The notes beneath the pieces are model-generated. The model worked only from the letters and a program-made list of their open reading frames with translations. It made no database searches and was not told where the DNA came from. From contig JAHEEG010000022.1 of assembly GCA_024640825.1 (NCBI GenBank), positions 1-36,450 of the forward strand: a DNA stretch of 36,450 bases, given 5' to 3'. Positions within the stretch are counted from its first letter, which is position 1. Every line of letters begins with the position of its first letter. Both the position numbers and the translations under genes were made by a program. Below are positions 29,873-36,450 of this stretch, in pieces. Source of the stretch: Gammaproteobacteria bacterium (GTDB lineage: Bacteria > Pseudomonadota > Gammaproteobacteria > Pseudomonadales > Azotimanducaceae).

Positions 29873-32683
29873 ATGAAACGTATGCTTATAAACGCGACGC
29901 AGCCCGAAGAGGTTCGCGTCGCCCTGGTGGATGGCCAGAAACTTTACGACCTGGATATTGAGAATCGCGAACGCGAGCAGAAAAAGGCAAGTATCTACAA
30001 AGCCCGTATAACCCGGGTGGAACCCAGCCTTGAAGCTTCGTTCGTCGACTTCGGCTCGGAACGCCACGGCTTCCTGCCGCTGAAAGAGATATCGCGCCAG
30101 TACTTCAAGAAGACATCGGACGAACCCGGCGGCCGTGTGATGATTCAGGATGTCATCGACGAAAAGCAGGAGGTGATGGTCCAGGTAGATAAAGAAGAGC
30201 GCGGTACCAAAGGCGCTGCGCTGACCACGTTCATCAGCCTGGCCGGGCGCTATCTCGTGCTGATGCCTAACAATCCAAGGGCCGGGGGCATTTCCAGGCG
30301 TATTGAAGGCGAAGAGCGGGATGAATTACGCGACGCGTTGAGCCAGCTGAACATTCCCCAGGGCATGGGCGTAATCGTAAGGACAGCTGGCGTCGGCCGC
30401 AGCGCTGAGGAACTGCAGTGGGACCTCGACTACCTTCTCCAGCTCTGGGACGCCATTCAGAAAGCCGAGAAAACAGAACGGGCGCCAACCCTGATTTACC
30501 AGGAAAACAACGTCATCCTGCGTGCCATCAGGGACAACCTGCGCAAGGATATCGGCGAGGTCCTGATCGATGGGAAGGAGGCGTACGAAGAAGCCAGCGT
30601 TTTCATCGAGCAGGTCATGCCTCACTACAAGGACCGGGTGAAGTACTACTCAGACAGCATTCCGCTGTTCAACCGATACCAGATTGAAAGCCAGATCGAG
30701 ACGGCGTTCCATCACACGGTGAAACTGCCATCCGGCGGCAGCATAGTCATCGATCCCACGGAAGCACTGGTTTCCATAGACATCAATTCCGCGCGCGCTA
30801 CCAAGGGTGCCGATATCGAAGAGACGGCGCTGAACACCAATCTTGAAGCCGCGGAAGAAATCGCCCGCCAGCTGCGACTGCGGGACGTGGGGGGCCTGCT
30901 CGTCATCGACTTCATCGATATGAGCAACGTAAAGAACCAGCGCGCCGTCGAGAACAAAATGCGTGAGGCGTTGGAAGCTGATCGAGCCCGGGTGCAGGTT
31001 GGCCGCATCTCACGTTTCGGCCTGATGGAAATGTCCCGCCAGCGGCTCCGCCCATCGCTAGATGAGCTGACCACCGAAGTCTGCCCGCGCTGTAGTGGCC
31101 AAGGCCGCATACGCGACATCCGCTCACTGGCGCTGGGCATTCTTCGCATCATGGAAGAGGAGGCGCTCAAAGACCGCAGCTCTATGATCCGCGCGATGGT
31201 TCCGCTGAACGTCGCCGCGTATCTCCTCAACGAAAAGCGCAGTGAGGTCGCAGAAATCGAAGTCCGGACCGGTGCGCATCTGGTGATTATTCCGAACGTG
31301 AACCTAGAGACGCCCCACTATGAAGTTCAACGAATGCGTGAAGATCAGGTTTCCGAAGAAGGCGGCAAAGCCAGCTTCGAGCTGACCCAGACCGGGGATC
31401 AGCCCGTCGCTTTCGAGGAGAAGAAAGAATCCGCGCTGGCGCCTCGCCGGGCGGCAGTTCAAGCCATACAGCCCAGCGCGCCCATGCCAAGCAGTGCCGG
31501 ACGCCAGTCGGCTGAACCTTCTGAAACCCCGTCACCCGCAGTGGCCTCGAGCCGTGCCAGCGAGGGAACGCCTAAACCGGCCCCTTCCGAAACTTCCGGC
31601 CCCAGGTTCCTGAAAAGGATCGTCGCGACGCTGTTCGGGCCCGGCGTCGACGAGCCCGCGGCCAGCCGACAAGCACCGGCGCCTCACGAAACCCAGCCTC
31701 AGGCGCCTAATGCGCGGAGCGCCAACGATGGAGGATCAAAGCAACGGTCTCAGGAGGCCGGAGAAGAAAATCGCGATACGCGATCGAGGCGCGGCGGCAG
31801 GCAGGGGCCGAAGAGCAGCGAAAGGAGCAGCCCTGGCCGTACCGGTACCGAAGGCGAGGCTCAGAACGGCCGCAAGTCTGCCAAACGGGGTGGTCGGAGT
31901 GAACAATCCGATCAGCGTCAGGACCGCGGCAACGGCGATGCCCGCCGTAGCGGTGGGCGTCGCGGTGACAACCGCCGCGACGGCACGAGCGAAGGGGGCA
32001 ACCGAGGACGTGACGCCGGAGGCGAGAGCAGGCGCCGCGAATCCAGTGCATCCACCGGCGCAGAAAAGCTGGATCAGCAGCAGCCGGAAGCTCCCCAGGC
32101 GCAGGTTATCCCGATGGAAGAGCGCCGCCCGGCTGCAGAGGCAATCGCCCAGAGCAAGCGTCGCCCACACCGCGATCGTGCCGGCCTCTCCGGCGCTGAA
32201 ACCCGCCCCCCGCGGGCAGCGCCCGCGGCTAACAAAGAGACCGCCGCGGATACAGAGCCTACAACCAATACTCCAACCACCACTAATACAGAAACCGTTC
32301 CCGTAATCGCTTCCGCGGTATCAACCAATCAAGGCAGCGCAACAACAGATGACCCGCAGGTGCAGGCGACCGCCGCTCGTGAGCCGTCAAAAGTTCGCGA
32401 AGGCTCAAGCGCCTCATCTTCTGGCACGCCAGTAGAAACGTCGACGCTTGCAGATGTCGATTCTGGATCGTCGACAGCTGAGGGGCAGAAACAGGGGGAA
32501 CCGCAATCGGCAACCCAAGTGCAGACGTCTGATGCAGATGCAAAGGCTGACATTAAGGAAGCTCAGCCGAAAACGACGGCAAGCGGGCGGGCGTACAACG
32601 ATCCGCGGGAGGTGAAACGCCGTCAGCGGGAGGCCGAACTGAAAGCTCAAGGGGTCATACCGAAGAGCCACGATCAGTCCTGA
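29873..32683 (+). CDS. rne: Ribonuclease E
   Basis: [30 protein letters not shown] start; S1 domain; catalytic [13 protein letters not shown] and LLVIDFIDM; Zn-link CPRCSGQG; long low-complexity Arg/Ser/Thr-rich C-terminus. Confidence 0.97.
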   Translation: MKRMLINATQPEEVRVALVDGQKLYDLDIENREREQKKASIYKARITRVEPSLEASFVDFGSERHGFLPLKEISRQYFKKTSDEPGGRVMIQDVIDEKQEVMVQVDKEERGTKGAALTTFISLAGRYLVLMPNNPRAGGISRRIEGEERDELRDALSQLNIPQGMGVIVRTAGVGRSAEELQWDLDYLLQLWDAIQKAEKTERAPTLIYQENNVILRAIRDNLRKDIGEVLIDGKEAYEEASVFIEQVMPHYKDRVKYYSDSIPLFNRYQIESQIETAFHHTVKLPSGGSIVIDPTEALVSIDINSARATKGADIEETALNTNLEAAEEIARQLRLRDVGGLLVIDFIDMSNVKNQRAVENKMREALEADRARVQVGRISRFGLMEMSRQRLRPSLDELTTEVCPRCSGQGRIRDIRSLALGILRIMEEEALKDRSSMIRAMVPLNVAAYLLNEKRSEVAEIEVRTGAHLVIIPNVNLETPHYEVQRMREDQVSEEGGKASFELTQTGDQPVAFEEKKESALAPRRAAVQAIQPSAPMPSSAGRQSAEPSETPSPAVASSRASEGTPKPAPSETSGPRFLKRIVATLFGPGVDEPAASRQAPAPHETQPQAPNARSANDGGSKQRSQEAGEENRDTRSRRGGRQGPKSSERSSPGRTGTEGEAQNGRKSAKRGGRSEQSDQRQDRGNGDARRSGGRRGDNRRDGTSEGGNRGRDAGGESRRRESSASTGAEKLDQQQPEAPQAQVIPMEERRPAAEAIAQSKRRPHRDRAGLSGAETRPPRAAPAANKETAADTEPTTNTPTTTNTETVPVIASAVSTNQGSATTDDPQVQATAAREPSKVREGSSASSSGTPVETSTLADVDSGSSTAEGQKQGEPQSATQVQTSDADAKADIKEAQPKTTASGRAYNDPREVKRRQREAELKAQGVIPKSHDQS

Positions 32684-33699
32684 CCCAGGATACGGGGCTC
32701 GATTTCCAGATCGACCCCGTAGCGGCTAGCCACGTCGTGGCGGATGGCATCTGCCAGGTGAAGTACTTCCGCCGCCGTGGCGCCTCCTAAATTGATCAAC
32801 ACTAAAGGCTGGCGCTGCCAGACTCCGGCACGCCCGTTTTGCTTCCCTTTCCAACCGCAACGATCAATCAGTTGGGCGGCTGATAGCTTAACCATACCGT
32901 GGCCGCTTTCCCGCAAACTCAGATGGGGATGCCGCTGGGAAAGCTGCTCGGCCTGCGCAGTAGGAAGTACCGGATTCTTGAAAAAGCTGCCTGCGTTACC
33001 CTGAAAACGAGGGTCCGGCAACTTACGCCGGCGGACCCGTATAACCGCTTCCGCAATCTGCACTGCCGACGGCTCACCGCAACCCATCATCTGCAGCTCG
33101 TCGCGCAGGTCAGGGTAGCCAACCATCGGCCGCGGTTTCTCAGAAAGTCCCAATGTTATTTCAATAACAATGAATCGATCCGCGTCATGAGCCCTGAAAC
33201 GGCTGTCACGGTAGCCGAAGCCACAGGCGTCCCGATCGAAAACGCGAATCGAACCGTCGTCCAGATCCAACGCCCGCAGACTGACCAACCGGTCCGCGAG
33301 TTCCACGCCGTAAGCGCCGATGTTCTGCATCGGCGCCGCACCCACGGACCCTGGAATGAGCGCCAGATTCTCGAGACCCGACCACCCCTGACCGAGGGTG
33401 TAACGGACCAGATCGTGCCAGGGTTCTCCCGCCGCCGCGGTCACGTTAATAAATCCGCGGGCACCACGCTCCCAACGGATGCCTCGGGTACGCATCAAAA
33501 CAACGGTCCCCGGTAGGTGTGGCCTTAAAACAACGTTGCTGCCACCTCCTAGCACCTGAAAAGGCCGCTTGGTCAGATCTCCAGCCGCCAGCAGATCGAA
33601 GAGCTGCGATTCCTTCTCGATGACCACCAGATGCTCTGCGCTCGCGTGTAGCCCCAACGTATTACAGACCGAAAGATCAACCGCGCCGGTCACGGTCAC
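32674..33699 (-). CDS. murB: UDP-N-acetylenolpyruvoylglucosamine reductase
   Basis: [70 protein letters not shown]. Confidence 0.96.
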   Translation of the reverse strand: MTVTGAVDLSVCNTLGLHASAEHLVVIEKESQLFDLLAAGDLTKRPFQVLGGGSNVVLRPHLPGTVVLMRTRGIRWERGARGFINVTAAAGEPWHDLVRYTLGQGWSGLENLALIPGSVGAAPMQNIGAYGVELADRLVSLRALDLDDGSIRVFDRDACGFGYRDSRFRAHDADRFIVIEITLGLSEKPRPMVGYPDLRDELQMMGCGEPSAVQIAEAVIRVRRRKLPDPRFQGNAGSFFKNPVLPTAQAEQLSQRHPHLSLRESGHGMVKLSAAQLIDRCGWKGKQNGRAGVWQRQPLVLINLGGATAAEVLHLADAIRHDVASRYGVDLEIEPRILGQD

Positions 33700-34271
33700 T
33701 CCAGAAACCGGAAGCTGAGATTGATACGTTCAGCCACCGCTCGGCGCGTCTTTGGGAGCGAATGGGGTTCACGGCCATCCAGCAACAGCAATGAGCCGTG
33801 TTCCAGATCCCATCGCACCGACGGTCGGCCTGCACCGGGCCGAGTCAGGAACCGCCGCGCGCCGCCCAGACTCAAAGACGCAACCAGCGGCCGGTGCCCG
33901 CTTTCATCGTCGGTGTGCCAGCCCATGGAATCCTGGCCGTCCCGATAGCGATTCAACAGCACGAAATTGGTCTCGAGCCCGCACCGCGCATGAATTTCCT
34001 GACGCAGCGCGTCCAGCTCGGGATGCCAGCCGGAGCTAAGGTGATCAGACCCGGCATAGCGGTAGTTCAAACCCGGATCACCAAACCAGGAAACGAGCCG
34101 GGGGACTGCGCTGGTTCGACCGTAGAGGCTGAACGTCTCTGATAACCAGACCAATTCCCCGCTCAGGCGTGACAGCAACTGATCTGCCGCCGATCGGTCG
34201 AGAAAACCAGGGCGGTAAAAGTGCCGCCCGCCGGTATTGTTCTCAATCCCCCGCTGCACCAACAATCTCAC
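33696..34271 (-). CDS. alkB: AlkB-type 2-oxoglutarate/Fe(II)-dependent dioxygenase (alkylated nucleic acid repair family)
   Basis: NFVLLNRYRDGQDSMGWHTDDE (HxD), VASLSLGGARRFLTR, LEHGSLLLLDG...HSLPKT, RINLSFRF (RxNxxxR). Confidence 0.9.
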   Translation of the reverse strand: MRLLVQRGIENNTGGRHFYRPGFLDRSAADQLLSRLSGELVWLSETFSLYGRTSAVPRLVSWFGDPGLNYRYAGSDHLSSGWHPELDALRQEIHARCGLETNFVLLNRYRDGQDSMGWHTDDESGHRPLVASLSLGGARRFLTRPGAGRPSVRWDLEHGSLLLLDGREPHSLPKTRRAVAERINLSFRFLE

Positions 34272-35034
34272 GAACCCGCGTCAGGTCTTGCGGCGTATCT
34301 ACACCACCGGGCACCGGGACCACCGCCTCTGCGACGCGGATTGCCAAGCCGAAATCGAGCATTCGCAGCTGCTCAAGCGCTTCGGTGTTTTCCAGAGTGC
34401 TGCCCGGAAGCGCAACGAAACGGGAGAGTGACCGGACCGTAAAACCATAGATGCCAATGTGGCGAAACCAGAGATCAGGCCGCGGCAGCGGGCCGTCTTC
34501 CGCTGGGTCGACCTGCCCGGTGGAAAACTCATCGCGGGCATAAGGTACCGGCGCCCGCGAGAAGTACAGCGCCAGCCCCTGTTGCGATATGACAACCTTG
34601 ACCACGTTGGGGTCGAACAGCGCGCTGCGCCCGGCGAGGGGTTCACACAGCGTCGCCACTTCCACGGAACCCGGCACCTCCAACAGCTCAGCAACCTGAG
34701 CGATAACCGATGGCGGTATCAGCGGCTCATCGCCTTGCACGTTGACCACGCGGACATCGTCAGTCCAACCGCGCTGTGTCGCCACCTCCATCACCCGGTC
34801 CGAACCCGACGCATGATCCACTCGGGTGAGCGCGACTTCATAACCGGCACTGGAAACCGTCTCAGCCACCCGCTCGTCGTCGGTTGCCACCACAACCTCG
34901 CCGGCTCCGCTACGCAGCGCACGAGAAACGACATGCAGGATCATCGGCTGCCCGCAGATATCGGCGAGGGGTTTACCGGGCAGCCGAGTCGAGGCGTATC
35001 TCGCCGGGATGACGACTTTAAAGGGCCGGCTCAT
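34243..35034 (-). CDS. kdsB: 3-deoxy-manno-octulosonate cytidylyltransferase (CMP-Kdo synthetase)
   Basis: VVIPARYASTRLPGKPLADICGQPMI, VVATDDERV, VVNVQGDEPLIPPSVI, HIGIYGF. Confidence 0.97.
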   Translation of the reverse strand: MSRPFKVVIPARYASTRLPGKPLADICGQPMILHVVSRALRSGAGEVVVATDDERVAETVSSAGYEVALTRVDHASGSDRVMEVATQRGWTDDVRVVNVQGDEPLIPPSVIAQVAELLEVPGSVEVATLCEPLAGRSALFDPNVVKVVISQQGLALYFSRAPVPYARDEFSTGQVDPAEDGPLPRPDLWFRHIGIYGFTVRSLSRFVALPGSTLENTEALEQLRMLDFGLAIRVAEAVVPVPGGVDTPQDLTRVREIVGAAGD

Positions 35035-36450
35035 CAGCTGCCGATCCCGTGAACCCGGAGCAATTCCTGCAGCTTCTCTTCCGCACTGGGATCCATCGCA
35101 GTGTCGATCTCCAGGTACCAGCAGTCTTCAGGCACACTGGCCAGACGCCGCAGTTTCGTCGCATCTTTTTCCGTCACCACAACCGGCCAATCATCGTCAA
35201 AGAGAACTTCGTCGCCTCGATACCTATGGTGATCAGGCAGCGGATGTAACTGGGGTTCCAGACCCAGTTCTCGCAAGGTACGTGAGAAGCGGGATGGATT
35301 ACCAATCCCAGCCACCGCATGCACTTCGCGATGCATCTTCACAAAGGCGGCGCAATCCATCCTGTCGGTGCCTGTCACCCGGACAAAAGCTCTTGGCTCC
35401 GCCTGCATCAGGATCTCATTGTCAGCCAGGCCGGTCAGAGCACCGTTGGCAACCACGAGATCCACACCCTGCAGACGACTGAGCGGCTCCCGCAGCGGAC
35501 CTGCCGGCAGGCACAGCCCGTTGCCTGCGCCGCGATAACCATCGAACACGACGATCTCCAGGTCCCGCGCCAGGGCGTAATGCTGAAGGCCATCATCCGC
35601 CACCACAATATCCACCGCGTGCTGTTCCACGAGATGCTGCGCCGCCGCGACTCGGTCCTTACACACAATCACGGGCACACTCGTTCTGGCAGCTATCAGC
35701 GGCGGCTCATCACCAACGTCATCTGGCTCAGCGTCTTCTGTGACAAGCCGGGGTACCGAGCCGGTACCGCCACCATATCCCCGGGACACCACGCCAGGAT
35801 TGAAGCCCGCGGATTTCAGCCAGTTGACCAGCCAGACCACGAGTGGCGTTTTTCCCGTACCTCCAACGGTCATGTTGCCAACGATGACAACGGGCACCGG
35901 CGCGCGCCATGAAGTCTTTTTACCGGTCAGATACGCCAACCGACGGCGTCGCACAAACCAGCGGAAAAGCCAGGACAGGGGGGAGAGCAGTCTCACCCAG
36001 CGCGCGTTCGAATACCAGGCTCGAGCCAGCGGATTAAGCGCCCGCTCAGAGTAGCTGGCAGGAAGCTGCTGTCGCGACTTGGGAAAACGCTTCCAGCCTG
36101 TAAGCGCCTTCGCAGGCTCGGCTGGAGCGCCGTCCGAAAACTGAGCGTCGTAGAGACCCGCATAGATACCGCCTTTCGCAAGCAGCGACTGATGGTCGCC
36201 GGTCTCGACGATCCTGCCGTCTTCCATAACGATAATCAGGTCGGCTTTCTCTATGGTGGAAAGCCGATGCGCGATGACCAGCGTCGTGCGCCCGCGCATT
36301 ACCTCGTCAAGCGCCGATTGAATATGCCGTTCGCTCTCGGTGTCCAGCGCGGAGGTCGCCTCATCCAGAATCAGCAAGGGCGCATCCTTCAACAACGCTC
36401 GCGCTATGGCCACGCGTTGACGCTGACCGCCAGAAAGCAGCACGCCGTCA
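35034..36450 (-). CDS. msbA-lpxK: MsbA (ABC lipid A flippase, C-terminal ATPase part) fused in frame to tetraacyldisaccharide 4'-kinase LpxK; N-terminus outside window
   Basis: [33 protein letters not shown]...[41 protein letters not shown], then [21 protein letters not shown]...[29 protein letters not shown] and [38 protein letters not shown] of LpxK, with no stop or ATG at the junction. Confidence 0.9.
   Translation of the reverse strand, partial: DGVLLSGGQRQRVAIARALLKDAPLLILDEATSALDTESERHIQSALDEVMRGRTTLVIAHRLSTIEKADLIIVMEDGRIVETGDHQSLLAKGGIYAGLYDAQFSDGAPAEPAKALTGWKRFPKSRQQLPASYSERALNPLARAWYSNARWVRLLSPLSWLFRWFVRRRRLAYLTGKKTSWRAPVPVVIVGNMTVGGTGKTPLVVWLVNWLKSAGFNPGVVSRGYGGGTGSVPRLVTEDAEPDDVGDEPPLIAARTSVPVIVCKDRVAAAQHLVEQHAVDIVVADDGLQHYALARDLEIVVFDGYRGAGNGLCLPAGPLREPLSRLQGVDLVVANGALTGLADNEILMQAEPRAFVRVTGTDRMDCAAFVKMHREVHAVAGIGNPSRFSRTLRELGLEPQLHPLPDHHRYRGDEVLFDDDWPVVVTEKDATKLRRLASVPEDCWYLEIDTAMDPSAEEKLQELLRVHGIGS

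Noticed and set aside
29479-29961. 160-aa + strand ORF upstream of rne
   Set aside because: No recognisable domain, overlaps the RNase E start out of frame; treated as leader rather than a gene, though not excluded.
32200-32230. GC-rich palindrome CCGCGGGCAGCGCCCGCGG inside rne
   Set aside because: Within coding sequence and lacks a T-run; probably compositional.

Overview
The window looks like a gammaproteobacterial chromosome segment, mostly conserved housekeeping operons with one accessory metabolic stretch. Order by coordinate: (1) phoR (3' part), pstS, pstC, pstA, pstB, phoU on + (1-7435). (2) An accessory region with two divergent SDR oxidoreductases, a HAD hydrolase, and a minus-strand three-subunit molybdenum hydroxylase (FAD, 2Fe-2S and Mo subunits) followed by a MoaD/ThiS-like sulfur carrier ending in -GG (7537-13917). 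(3) A + strand operon of Xaa-Pro dipeptidase, S9 prolyl/dipeptidyl peptidase and GNAT (14080-18048). (4) A long minus-strand block in a Pseudomonas-like order: yceD-rpmF-plsX-fabD-fabG-acpP-fabF-mltG-tmk-holB-pilZ-tatD, lacking fabH and pabC. (5) maf (+), rluC (-) and rne (+) with a long leader. (6) A minus-strand envelope operon (msbA-lpxK)-kdsB-alkB-murB. The most unusual observation is an uninterrupted reading frame joining the MsbA ATPase C-terminus to a complete LpxK lipid A 4'-kinase, followed by kdsB, an AlkB-type dioxygenase gene and murB with overlapping junctions. No rRNA, tRNA, CRISPR array, transposase or phage gene was recognised. All calls come from reading motifs and the ORF track by eye; no database search was run.
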